A stretch of 64,000 bases of DNA. Source: Ferribacterium limneticum. Lineage in GTDB: Bacteria > Pseudomonadota > Gammaproteobacteria > Burkholderiales > Rhodocyclaceae. The stretch is from the NCBI RefSeq assembly GCF_020510625.1, contig NZ_CP075191.1:534001-598000 (forward strand). Direction: 5' to 3'. The translations under genes were made by a program, and so were the position numbers. Under the pieces are notes generated by a model. The model worked only from the letters and a program-made list of their open reading frames with translations. It searched no databases and was not told where the DNA came from. Positions 1-8,747 of the stretch are shown here, piece by piece. Positions within the stretch are counted from its first letter, which is position 1; each line of letters opens with the position of its first letter.

Positions 1-559
1 CCTGGTCGGCCAAAGCATTGCCCAGATAGACGTGGGCGTCGATCAGTTTTGGGTTGATGGCCAGTGCCTTGCGAAGGCTGGCGATGGCATCAAGGGGGCG
101 GGCGAGCTCTCTGAGCACCGCACCTCGATTGCAGTAGCCAATCGCATAGGCTGAATTTAGCGAAATGGCCTGTTCAAAGCTGCTCAGCGCCTCTTCCGGG
201 CGGCCCAATTCCCTCTGCGTCAGGCCCAGATTGTTGAAGGCAGCAGAATGTTTTTTGTCGGCGGCGATCGCCCGTTCAAAGGTGAGTAAAGCCAGATCCA
301 GCTTGCCGGTAGAGCGATAGGCACCGCCCAGCGTGTTCAACAGATCGGCATTCGCCGTGCTCAAGTCAGCGGCGGAGGCCAGCAGGCAAATCGCCCCTTC
401 CATGTCACCAAGCTGCATCCTGCAATATCCGGCCATGTGGAGGATGTCAGCATCAGGTGGCGAAGCACTCATGGCCGATAGATAAAGACGATCGGCTTCT
501 TCGAGTTGGCCGGCTCGGTGGAGTCGAATCGCCTCGTCAACAGTGGAATTGTTTTGCAT
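1..559 (-). CDS. Tetratricopeptide-repeat protein (N-terminal part, cut by window edge)
   Basis: Reading the minus strand from an ATG at 559 gives an open frame of about 186 codons that runs off the left edge of the window. It begins MQNNSTVDEAIRLHRAGQLE and contains about five consecutive 34-residue TPR units with the usual alanine/glycine/tyrosine spacing (for example AAFNNLGLTQRELGRPEEAL, then ...GYCNRGAVLRELARP and ...AHVYLGNALADQ). TPR arrays are protein-interaction scaffolds. The C-terminal part, which might carry an enzymatic domain such as a glycosyltransferase, is outside the window, so no function is assigned. No signal peptide is visible. It is divergent from the hybrid kinase at 900. 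Confidence 0.8.
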   Translation of the reverse strand, partial: MQNNSTVDEAIRLHRAGQLEEADRLYLSAMSASPPDADILHMAGYCRMQLGDMEGAICLLASAADLSTANADLLNTLGGAYRSTGKLDLALLTFERAIAADKKHSAAFNNLGLTQRELGRPEEALSSFEQAISLNSAYAIGYCNRGAVLRELARPLDAIASLRKALAINPKLIDAHVYLGNALADQ

Positions 560-899
560 GACCTGAGAGTCCAGATGGATTTGTTCTAGCGGAAAGAAAC
601 TTGGCCCTGTTTCTAACATGTTCACTGCAACATTTTTGTTACATCGGATAGCCGAATTGCCGGCTTTTATCTATTTCGGCTAGTGTACAAATCGCTCGTC
701 TTCACCTACGTCGACGACCTGATTGTCGCCGTCCGGACCAGGCTGGCTGCGGGGCGACACTGAAGATTGCCGCCCGGGTGATGGCTGCCCGGCCTGATAT
801 TGGTGATAATCGGGCGCAAATATCTTGCGCTTGAATCCTGCTCAGCTAGCCGGGCCCTCTGGGTCGGCCTGACAGAAGCGATGACCGACAGGACCCCCG
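560..899. other. Intergenic region between TPR gene and hybrid kinase
   Basis: No convincing gene is seen here. It must hold the divergent promoters of the TPR gene and the kinase. An 8-bp inverted repeat TAGCCGAA/TTCGGCTA (649-656 and 675-682) with an 18-nt spacer is a possible regulator site. A short open stretch around 685-750 has no start or homology that I recognise. Confidence 0.4.
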
Positions 900-3407
900 G
901 TGGCTGAATTTACCCCTGCAATGAACGAAAGATCTTCTCTCCGGACCCGTTTCTGGCTGGTCCTGATCGCTTGCCTGGCATTTATCTGGCTGATGACTTT
1001 CTATGAACTGGATCGTCGCCAGGTGGGCGATTTACGTGATGTCGAGCACTCGACCGAGTTCCAGGCGCAGGCCTTCGCCGAAAACACCCTGTCCCTGGTC
1101 AAGCGCCTGAATGAAATCCTGCTCGATCTGCGGACCCGCTGGGATGGCGACCCCGGCAGTTTTGCCTCGGCCGTCCAGCGTCGCCAGGATTACATGGCGG
1201 ATATTGCCTTTCAGGTAGCGGTGATCGACGAGCATGGCTGGCTGGCCTATTCCAATCTCGGCGCCCCGAAGGAACGGCTCGATCTCAGCCAGCGCGAACA
1301 TTTCCGGGTTCATCTCGATCGCCGTGACCGCTTGTTCATCAGCAAGCCGCTGAAGGGCAAGGTTTCCGGCAAATGGTCGATCCAGTTCACCCGGCCGATC
1401 ATCACCAAGGACGGTTTCAAGGGGGTGCTGGTCGTTTCGGTCAGCCCGGACAGCTTCGCCGCATTCCGCGAGAAACTGGCGCCGGATGCCGTGATCACGA
1501 TCGTCGCCGACAGTGGCGAGATCATGGCTCGCCACCCGGGCAACGATGCGGCCATGGGCAAGCAGCTCAGCGGAACGCCGTACCTGCAGCCGCTGGCACC
1601 GCTCTCCGGCAACTTTACCCGCCGGGCGCAAATTGACGGGGTTGAACGCATCTATGGTTTTTACCGCATGCCGGAATACGGGCTGAGCTTTGTCGTCGGT
1701 CATTCCGTTGACAGCATCCTGGCGCCCTATCGCACGCACCGGCTGTTCATTATTGCCATCGCGACCGGGATCAGCCTGGCCATTGTCGTTTTGTTCCAGC
1801 TCCTCTTCCGGGCCCTGGCATTGCGGGCTGACATGGAAAAGCGCCTGCAGGACAGCCAGGCCATGCTGCGCTCGGCGGTCGATACCATCGGCGAGGCTTT
1901 CGTTATCTACGACCAGAACGACCGGCTGGCCTACTGCAACGAGCAGTATCGAGCCTATTACCCGAGTTCGGCGGATCTGCTGGTGCCCGGCAAATCGTTC
2001 GAGGAAATCATTCGGACCGGGGCCGAACGTGGCCAGTACAAGGCGGCAATCGGCCGGGTCGATGCCTGGGTGGCCGAGCGCCTGGCGGCGCATCGCAGCG
2101 GCAATACCGACCTGATCCAGCCGCTGGACAACGGTCGCTGGCTGAGAATTCGCGAGCGCAAGACGCCGGAAGGGTTCATCGTCGGTTTCCGCATCGACAT
2201 TACCGCCGTCTATGCCGCCAAGGAGGCCGCCGAGGCCGCCAACGCCGCCAAGAGCAACTTCCTGGCGATCATGTCGCATGAAATACGGACGCCGATGAAC
2301 GGCATTCTGGGCATGGCGCAACTGCTGCTCTTGCCGGACTTGTCGAAGGAGGAGGGCAACGAGTACGCCCGGACCATTCTCAATTCCGGGCAGACCCTGC
2401 TGACGCTGCTCAACGATATTCTCGACTTTTCCAAGATCGAGGCAGGCAAGCTCGAGCTCTCCGCGGTGGCCTTCGATCCGGCACAGCTTGTCCGGGAAAC
2501 GGTGACCCTGTTTACCGGGGTGGTGCGGGAGAAAGGCATCGCAATCGATTCAGGCTGGCAGGGCTCGGCGGGGGCTCGTTACCGGGCCGATTCGATTCGC
2601 CTGCGCCAGATGCTGGCCAACCTGGTCAGCAATGCCGTCAAATTCACCAGCCAGGGATTCGTCCGGATTGAAGCTCGCGAAGTCAGGCGCGACGGCGGGC
2701 AGGCCGTGCTGGAGTTTTCTGTTTGGGACAGCGGTATCGGCATCCCCCCGGATAAACAGTCGCTCCTGTTCCAGCCTTTCTCTCAGGCCGACAGTTCGAC
2801 GACCCGGGAATACGGCGGCACCGGCCTTGGTTTGTCGATCGTGCGCCGGCTGGCCGAAATGATGGGGGGCGAAGTCGGGGTCGAGAGCGAGTCCGGCCAG
2901 GGGGCGCGCTTCTGGTTCCGCATTCGGGCCGAGGTGATTGGCGCCGGCGAGGAATGCCGCGACCTTGCCCGGGTTGCTGCTGCCGATTCGCCGGGCGCGA
3001 CCGCGAGCGAATGGCTGGGGCGGATTCTGGTGGTGGATGACAACAAGGTGAACCTGAAAGTCGCCCAGGCCATGTTGACCAAGCAGGGAATCGAGACTGC
3101 CGCAGTGACGGACGGTCTGGAGGCGGTACAGGCGGCTACCGCCGCTGAGCGGCCGGTTCTTGTCCTGATGGATGTGCAGATGCCGGTCATGGATGGCCTT
3201 GAAGCAACGCGCCGAATCCGCGCCTGGGAAAAGGCCAATGGCCAGCCTCGCTTGCCGATTGTGGCACTGACGGCCGGGGCCTTTGCCGAGGATTACGAGC
3301 GGTGCACAGCGGCCGGGATGGACGATTTTCTCGCCAAGCCGATCAATCACGACCAGTTGCAGCAGATGCTCGATAAATGGCTGGGCCGCGAGCGCCCCCG
3401 GCCTTAA
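900..3407 (+). CDS. Hybrid sensor histidine kinase (Cache-type sensor, PAS, HisKA, HATPase, REC)
   Basis: 835 aa inner-membrane sensor. TM1 is at about 19-36, followed by a large periplasmic region of about 240 residues resembling a double-Cache (PDC) ligand-binding domain, and TM2 at about 281-303. A PAS-like domain follows (about 320-435). The HisKA dimerisation domain has the phospho-acceptor H460 in SHEIRTPMNG. The HATPase has an N-box (LANLVSNAVKFT), G1 (DSGIGIP) and G2 (GGTGLGLSI). The C-terminal receiver has the phospho-acceptor D758 (LMDVQMP) and a conserved lysine (LAKPI). No output domain is present, so it probably passes phosphate to a separate Hpt or regulator, or acts in phosphorelay feedback. 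GTG at 900 is chosen because AGGA lies just upstream; an in-frame ATG at 921 is the alternative. The ligand is unknown. Confidence 0.9.
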   Translation: MAEFTPAMNERSSLRTRFWLVLIACLAFIWLMTFYELDRRQVGDLRDVEHSTEFQAQAFAENTLSLVKRLNEILLDLRTRWDGDPGSFASAVQRRQDYMADIAFQVAVIDEHGWLAYSNLGAPKERLDLSQREHFRVHLDRRDRLFISKPLKGKVSGKWSIQFTRPIITKDGFKGVLVVSVSPDSFAAFREKLAPDAVITIVADSGEIMARHPGNDAAMGKQLSGTPYLQPLAPLSGNFTRRAQIDGVERIYGFYRMPEYGLSFVVGHSVDSILAPYRTHRLFIIAIATGISLAIVVLFQLLFRALALRADMEKRLQDSQAMLRSAVDTIGEAFVIYDQNDRLAYCNEQYRAYYPSSADLLVPGKSFEEIIRTGAERGQYKAAIGRVDAWVAERLAAHRSGNTDLIQPLDNGRWLRIRERKTPEGFIVGFRIDITAVYAAKEAAEAANAAKSNFLAIMSHEIRTPMNGILGMAQLLLLPDLSKEEGNEYARTILNSGQTLLTLLNDILDFSKIEAGKLELSAVAFDPAQLVRETVTLFTGVVREKGIAIDSGWQGSAGARYRADSIRLRQMLANLVSNAVKFTSQGFVRIEAREVRRDGGQAVLEFSVWDSGIGIPPDKQSLLFQPFSQADSSTTREYGGTGLGLSIVRRLAEMMGGEVGVESESGQGARFWFRIRAEVIGAGEECRDLARVAAADSPGATASEWLGRILVVDDNKVNLKVAQAMLTKQGIETAAVTDGLEAVQAATAAERPVLVLMDVQMPVMDGLEATRRIRAWEKANGQPRLPIVALTAGAFAEDYERCTAAGMDDFLAKPINHDQLQQMLDKWLGRERPRP

Positions 3408-6400
3408 GGTTTTTGCCCCGGCGGAGGGCGCGCCTTGTCGGTTGGCGCTTCCCGTCCGAAGCTCAGCGTGTAGAAGATGTCCAGCGCATTGTCGCTGCCG
3501 GCCCGGCCGATCACGGCGATCTGGCGGGTCAGGTTGACGGTCAGCTTCACGATGCCTTCCGCCCGGCCCAGTGTCTGTTCGTAGGAGAGCAGGGCGTTGG
3601 ACGACAGACGCTTGCCGACACTGAGAATCTGCTGGCCGGTCGTGCTTGAGGTGTCGACACTGTTGCCGCCGGCGACCCGGCTGATCTGCTGCCGGCCCCC
3701 GGTATCGCCGATCCGGCCCTGACGCACGCCGAATTCGTCGAAGCCGAAAGTCTTCTTCAGTTGCTGGATGACATTCCCGGAATCGTTGCCGAGCAGCCCG
3801 CCGGCGGCCGAAAAGAGCAGCGTTGCATCGCCGGCCCCCATCTGCTCGGGACCATGGCCGAGCACCAGCCAGGCGAGCTTCTCGGCATCCGGCAGTTCCG
3901 GATCGGAGACCAGCCTGACCACCGGCCGCTGCGCCGTGCCGCTGATCTGCACGCCAGGTTCGACCGCCAGCCCCTTGCGTACAGCCCGGACATCCAGCCC
4001 GGGATTTTCCAGCAGGCCGTTGAAGTTCAGGATGCCACGTTCGATTTCCAGCTTCTGGCCATAGGCATCGAAACGGCCGCCGCGCGTGCGGATCGTGCCG
4101 CTGGCCCGCGGCAGGTCGCGGCCATGGGCGGTGATCCGGATGTCGCCGACCAGTCGGCTGGAAAGGCCGGCCCCGTTGAACAGGAAGTTGCGGCCGAGAT
4201 CGGTGCTGATGTCGAGATTGAGTTTGGGGCGCAGATTGGCCGCAGCCTTGTCGCTGCCGGGCCGCTTGACGATGACGTCGTCGGACAGGCGGGGCGTGCC
4301 GCCGGGGGCGAGTTGCCAGTAACCGGCATCGACCGCCAGCTTGCCCTGGGCGCCCAGCGTGCCATCCTGCCAGGTCAGCCGGCCATCGCCGGAGACGGCA
4401 ACCCACTGGTCCGGCGACTGGTAGGCGCCGAGCCGGTCGAGGCGGAAATCGAGAAAGGCGCTGTCCTGGGCCTGGGCTTGGTCGACGCGCATCTGGCCGG
4501 TTACTTCGAGGCGGCCGGGTTGTTTGGTCAGTCCGGCCAGATCGTCGCGGGCCTCGACCCGCAGCGGACGGGGGAGTGGCTGGAGCAGACTGTCGAAGCC
4601 GAGCCGGTTGATGCGCAGCAGGTTGTCGCGCAGGTCGATGTCGAGTTCGCCACGCGCCAGGTTCAGGCCCTGTCCCGGTAGGCGCAGGGCCAGCTTTTCG
4701 CCCCGGAAGCGGCCGCTGCTCAGCGGGGCCGCCGGCGTGCCGGCCAGGAGCAGTTCGCCGGTCAGGCGCCCTTCGCTCTGCCAGCCTTCGCCAATCAGTT
4801 CGGCCAGCCAGCCAAGATCGGCGATGTCGCTGTTCAGTCGCCCCTGCCAGCGGGCTTGCCGGTCGAGCGACCAGGCGTCGTGCAGCGCTGCGTTCAACTC
4901 GCCATCGACCAGCCCGATCCGGCTGCCGCGGGCATGGAGGCTGGCCTGCAGCCGCCGGGCATCGGCGCTGGCCTGCAGGGTGGCTTGCCAGTCGAGCGGG
5001 TCGCCCGCCAGGCGGACCGGGCCGACGTTCCAGTCGGTCGTGGCGAGCCTGATGGGGGCGGGGGCGCTGAGGCGGAAATTGCGGGATTGATCAGGACTGC
5101 TCAGGCGAGCCTCCAGCAGGCTGCCTTGCCAGGCGCTCTGGTCAGCGGACAGGCCGCCGTCGGCGGCGAGCGTCAGTCGATTCTTGCCGGCGAGTTCGGC
5201 GCTGGCATTCAGGTGGTGCGACTGGTTGGTGCCGCTGCCCTGGACGCGGAGCGCCTTGACCAGGCCGGGCTGGTCCGGCGTGTCGATGCTGGCGATATTG
5301 ATGTCAAGGGCCAGCGGTGAGGCGGCCTCGCTGCCGCCCTCGCTCTTCAGGCTCAGATCGTTGAGACGGAAGGCGCCGGGCAGGCCGAGTCGGGCGGCAT
5401 TCAGCGTGCCGGTGAGTCTCGGTCCTTGGGCCCCGCCAGTCAGCTCGAAGCGGCCGCTGAGGCCGCCTTCAAGCCCATAGGGTGCGAGTTGCGGCGCATC
5501 GACCGCCAGGCTCAGCAGGTCGCCGGGCTGGCCGTAGGCGCCGTGGGCCGTCAGCCGGTTGGCGCCGGCGGCGATCTGGATGTCGGCCAGAGGTATGCGC
5601 GGCCAGTCGACCCGGATCTGGCCTTGCCCGGACAGGGGCTGACCGGCCAGGCGGCTGTCCTGCAGCGTGAAGCTGGCATCGACGACCGGCTGCGGCGCCA
5701 GTTGGCCCCTGGCCTTGAAACTGGCGTTGATCCGGGCGCCTGGCAGCGTGGTGAAACGGCTGGGGTCGAAGCGCAGCAGTTCGCCTTCGGCGGTAAAGCG
5801 TCGCGGGTTGGCCAGATCGAGTTCGCCGTGTGCATTCAGGCGGGCGTCGCCGGCCGCCAGTTGCAGTTGGGGCAGTTCGATTCGCCCGTCGGCGTGGCTG
5901 GCTTCGGCAAGCAGGCTGAAGGTGTTGTCTTTCAGCGCCATTTTCAAATCCTGGCGTTTGGCCCCCAGCGTCGTGGCCAGCGGCCCGTTCAGGCGGGTCG
6001 GGCGCAGCATCGAGGCGATTCGGGAGGCATCCAGGCGGCTGGCATTCAGCGCCAGTTTGAGCCTGCCATCCTGCCATTCGCCGCTGCCATCGAGTTCGCC
6101 GTTGCCGGGCAGCGCGGCATGCAGGCTGGCGAAACGGGCCGTGTTGCCCTGCCAGTCCACCGTGCCGGCCAGGGTGTTCAGCGGCAGGCGCTGGCGGTCG
6201 AGCGGGCCGGGCTGAAGGTTGGTCAGGCCGAAGCTGCCGATGATGCCGGCGCCTTGCGGCTGGACATCGGCCGTGATGCTGAGCCGGGCTTGCAGCGCAC
6301 CGGTCAGCCAGGTGGCGGGGTCAAAATCTTCGAGCAGGATGCGGGCGCTGGCGAAGGCCGCGTCGGCAAAGGGCGTCAGCACAATTTCGGCGTGACCGGC

Positions 6401-7057
6401 AATGCCTTCACTGGCCACCGCGGCGAGGCTGATTCGATCGAGTTGGCCGCGTGCCGTGGCGGTCATGGCCAGGGCGCGTTCATCGAGCCGGCCAGCCATC
6501 TCGGCGCTGGCGTCGAGGGCGAATGGGGCGGCGCCATCCAGCGTGGCGCGCGCGCTGGCTGTGACACCGGCGGTCTGGACATGAAAGTCTTCGAGGCGGT
6601 GCTGGCGGCCGTCGCTGCTCAGGCGGGCGGCGAGATCGGTGGCCGTGAACGCCTCGCCGTAGGAGAGCGTGCCAATGGCCAGTTTTTGCACCTCGACGGC
6701 CAGCGGCAGGCTTAGATCGGTCGGGACGACGCTTGGGCTGTCGCTGGGCTGGCTGGCGATATGCAGATGGCCGACGGAGAGTTCGGCAATCTGCAGCCTG
6801 CCGCGCAACAGCGCCGAGGGCGACCAGTCGAGATGAATCTGCGTCGCTTCGATTTCCAGGCTGGCGCTTTGCCAGTGCAGGCGACCGAGGGTCAGCGGGC
6901 CGCTGAGCCGGCCGCTGGCCTGTTCAAGCTGCAACTGTTGGCCGCTGGCGCTTTCAGCCAGTCGGGCCACCGTTTGCAGGCCACTTTCGCTGCTCGTCAG
7001 CCAGCCGGCGGTGCCAATGATGGCGATGCTGGCGAGGAAAAGGAGGCGGCGCAGCAT
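3404..7057 (-). CDS. tamB: TamB, inner-membrane component of the TamAB translocation and assembly module
   Basis: 1217 aa from the ATG at 7057. A longer open frame exists upstream but would run through tamA. There is an N-terminal signal-anchor (MLRRLLFLASIAIIGTAGWL), then long AsmA/TamB-like beta-rich repeats, and a C-terminal DUF490/TamB domain (about residues 860-1200) with typical motifs such as ITAHGRDLPRASGTIRTRGG and LNFNGLLENPGLDVRAVR. TamB spans the periplasm as a beta-taco lipid or polypeptide conduit and works with the outer-membrane partner TamA. The ATG lies one base after the tamA stop codon, so the two are co-transcribed and probably coupled. The C-terminus overlaps convergently by 4 bp with the kinase gene ending at 3407. 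Confidence 0.93.
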   Translation of the reverse strand: MLRRLLFLASIAIIGTAGWLTSSESGLQTVARLAESASGQQLQLEQASGRLSGPLTLGRLHWQSASLEIEATQIHLDWSPSALLRGRLQIAELSVGHLHIASQPSDSPSVVPTDLSLPLAVEVQKLAIGTLSYGEAFTATDLAARLSSDGRQHRLEDFHVQTAGVTASARATLDGAAPFALDASAEMAGRLDERALAMTATARGQLDRISLAAVASEGIAGHAEIVLTPFADAAFASARILLEDFDPATWLTGALQARLSITADVQPQGAGIIGSFGLTNLQPGPLDRQRLPLNTLAGTVDWQGNTARFASLHAALPGNGELDGSGEWQDGRLKLALNASRLDASRIASMLRPTRLNGPLATTLGAKRQDLKMALKDNTFSLLAEASHADGRIELPQLQLAAGDARLNAHGELDLANPRRFTAEGELLRFDPSRFTTLPGARINASFKARGQLAPQPVVDASFTLQDSRLAGQPLSGQGQIRVDWPRIPLADIQIAAGANRLTAHGAYGQPGDLLSLAVDAPQLAPYGLEGGLSGRFELTGGAQGPRLTGTLNAARLGLPGAFRLNDLSLKSEGGSEAASPLALDINIASIDTPDQPGLVKALRVQGSGTNQSHHLNASAELAGKNRLTLAADGGLSADQSAWQGSLLEARLSSPDQSRNFRLSAPAPIRLATTDWNVGPVRLAGDPLDWQATLQASADARRLQASLHARGSRIGLVDGELNAALHDAWSLDRQARWQGRLNSDIADLGWLAELIGEGWQSEGRLTGELLLAGTPAAPLSSGRFRGEKLALRLPGQGLNLARGELDIDLRDNLLRINRLGFDSLLQPLPRPLRVEARDDLAGLTKQPGRLEVTGQMRVDQAQAQDSAFLDFRLDRLGAYQSPDQWVAVSGDGRLTWQDGTLGAQGKLAVDAGYWQLAPGGTPRLSDDVIVKRPGSDKAAANLRPKLNLDISTDLGRNFLFNGAGLSSRLVGDIRITAHGRDLPRASGTIRTRGGRFDAYGQKLEIERGILNFNGLLENPGLDVRAVRKGLAVEPGVQISGTAQRPVVRLVSDPELPDAEKLAWLVLGHGPEQMGAGDATLLFSAAGGLLGNDSGNVIQQLKKTFGFDEFGVRQGRIGDTGGRQQISRVAGGNSVDTSSTTGQQILSVGKRLSSNALLSYEQTLGRAEGIVKLTVNLTRQIAVIGRAGSDNALDIFYTLSFGREAPTDKARPPPGQKP

Positions 7058-7058
7058 G

Positions 7059-8738
7059 TCAGAACGGAATGGCCAGCGAGAAGTGCAGTTGCACCTGGCG
7101 GGTCCGTTCGCCATAGGCGAGATCGACGCCGATCGGTCCGGCCGGGCTGCGCCAGCGGGCGCCGAGGCCGTAGCCGATGGCGAGGCGGATATCCTGCAGC
7201 GAATCGACCGCATCGCCGGCATCGATGAAGGCGGCAAAGCCCCAGTCCTCATCCAGCCAGTGCGTCAGTTCGGCGCTGGCGATGCCGAGGTAGCGGCCGC
7301 CCACCGTCGCGTTGCCTTCCTTGATGCCCAGGCTCTGGTAGGCGTAACCACGCACCGAGCCGGCGCCACCGGTGCGGAACAGGTAGTCCTGCGGGATGCG
7401 TTGCCGCGAATCGGCCAGCGTGTAGCCGATCTCCCCGCGCAGGGTCAGCGTATCGACGCGACCGAGCGGGATGAAATGCTGGAAGCGGGCATGGAACCGA
7501 ACAAAATTCTGGTCCGAGAGGGCAGCTTTCGAACCGCCGCCGATCTGCCCCTGCAGGACAGTGCCGTTTCGCGGTTCGATCAGGCTGTCGACGTGACGCC
7601 AGGTCCACATGCCGTTGGGCACCAGCGCCCGGCTGGTTACCGGCGAGGCGCCATCCGGCTCGCGTTGTTCGTTCTGCCAGTTGAGCGACAGCCGCTGTTC
7701 GACACTGCCGCGCTGCTGGATGGTTTGGGCGCCAAAGGCGTAACGCTCGGTCTTCAGGTTCTGGATGTCGGTCGCTTCGGCCATCACACCAACGCTGTGC
7801 CGGCGGTTGCGCTCGTCGGGCGGCAGGAAAACGTCGGCATAGGCGGTCTGCCGCTTCTGCTCCAGACGCAAGCCCGTGTCCAGTTCCCAGGCCTGGCCGA
7901 ATAGATTGGGCGTGTGGTAATTGAATTCGACCCGGGCGCCGGTGTTGGAGCTGGCGCCGGCGCCGAAGGAAACGCGGTGGGGCGAACGTTCGCGGACGCG
8001 GACCAGGACAGGCGCGGTGGCGTTGCCGTCAGCGTCCATTTCAGCAGCTTCCCGGTCAAGCAGTGTCTGCACCGAGGCGAAGTACGGCGTCGATTGCAGC
8101 GTCGTCTGCAGGGCGTTCAGCTTGTCCTCGCGATAGGGCTGGCCGGGCTGCACGATGCGGTTATAGCGTGCGATCAGGTCGGGCGAATAGTTCTGCAGGC
8201 CCTCGACGCGCAAGGGGCCGAAACGATAGCGCGGACCGGCCTCGTAGTGGGCGCGCAGGTCGGCCCGGTGGGCTGCCGTATCGATGCTCGCCTCGCTGTC
8301 GAGCAAGCGGGCATCGGCGTGTTCGACGGCGAGCAGGCGGGAAAGAATCTGCTGCTTGGCCGTGTTCCAGTCGTCCTGGCGGAAAGGCTGGCCGACCGGC
8401 AGGGCCCAGCCGTCAATCAGTTCTTGCCGGGCGCCGGCCTCGACCGGGCCATCGATCCGCAGATCAAGGCTGTGGATGGTGGTGCGCCGGCCGGGATCGA
8501 GGGTCAGCTTGAGCCCGTCGCCCTGCTCGGCAAATTCGAAGACCGGCGAGAAATAACCCTCGGTGGCGAGAATTTCGCTGAGCAAGCCCTGCAGCTTTCC
8601 CGGGCTGCCCACCTCGTCCGGCAGATAGGGGGCGAGCAAGCCGGTGATCTCATCCGGCGCCTGCAGGTCAAACTCGCCTGCCGCCAGCGGCTGGGACAGG
8701 CAGAGCAGCAACAGGAGAGGCAGACGGCGGACGATCAC
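7059..8738 (-). CDS. tamA: TamA, Omp85-family outer-membrane protein
   Basis: 559 aa. A signal peptide (MIVRRLPLLLLLCLSQPLAAG) is followed by POTRA domains (about 25-255) and a 16-strand Omp85 barrel. The characteristic loop-6 segment is visible as RTGGAGSVRGYAYQSLG (VRGY motif), and the protein ends in an aromatic residue (LAIPF), as expected for BAM-inserted barrels. It forms the outer-membrane half of TamAB and helps insert autotransporters and other outer-membrane proteins, or supports anterograde lipid transport. The PlpD-like autotransporter encoded 3 kb away is a plausible client, though this is inference. It overlaps no neighbour, and the upstream recombinase-like gene ends 9 bp before its start. 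Confidence 0.93.
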   Translation of the reverse strand: MIVRRLPLLLLLCLSQPLAAGEFDLQAPDEITGLLAPYLPDEVGSPGKLQGLLSEILATEGYFSPVFEFAEQGDGLKLTLDPGRRTTIHSLDLRIDGPVEAGARQELIDGWALPVGQPFRQDDWNTAKQQILSRLLAVEHADARLLDSEASIDTAAHRADLRAHYEAGPRYRFGPLRVEGLQNYSPDLIARYNRIVQPGQPYREDKLNALQTTLQSTPYFASVQTLLDREAAEMDADGNATAPVLVRVRERSPHRVSFGAGASSNTGARVEFNYHTPNLFGQAWELDTGLRLEQKRQTAYADVFLPPDERNRRHSVGVMAEATDIQNLKTERYAFGAQTIQQRGSVEQRLSLNWQNEQREPDGASPVTSRALVPNGMWTWRHVDSLIEPRNGTVLQGQIGGGSKAALSDQNFVRFHARFQHFIPLGRVDTLTLRGEIGYTLADSRQRIPQDYLFRTGGAGSVRGYAYQSLGIKEGNATVGGRYLGIASAELTHWLDEDWGFAAFIDAGDAVDSLQDIRLAIGYGLGARWRSPAGPIGVDLAYGERTRQVQLHFSLAIPF

Positions 8739-8747
8739 CCCGTCATT

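Noticed and set aside
685..760. Short peptide-like stretch before the first hybrid kinase
   Set aside because: No start codon with ribosome site and no similarity to any neighbour.
1032..2321. Long minus-strand open frame opposite the hybrid kinase, and similar long antisense frames elsewhere (for example 5426-6715, 19093-21225)
   Set aside because: High GC content produces long antisense frames; they show no domain or start signal while the sense strand encodes clear proteins.
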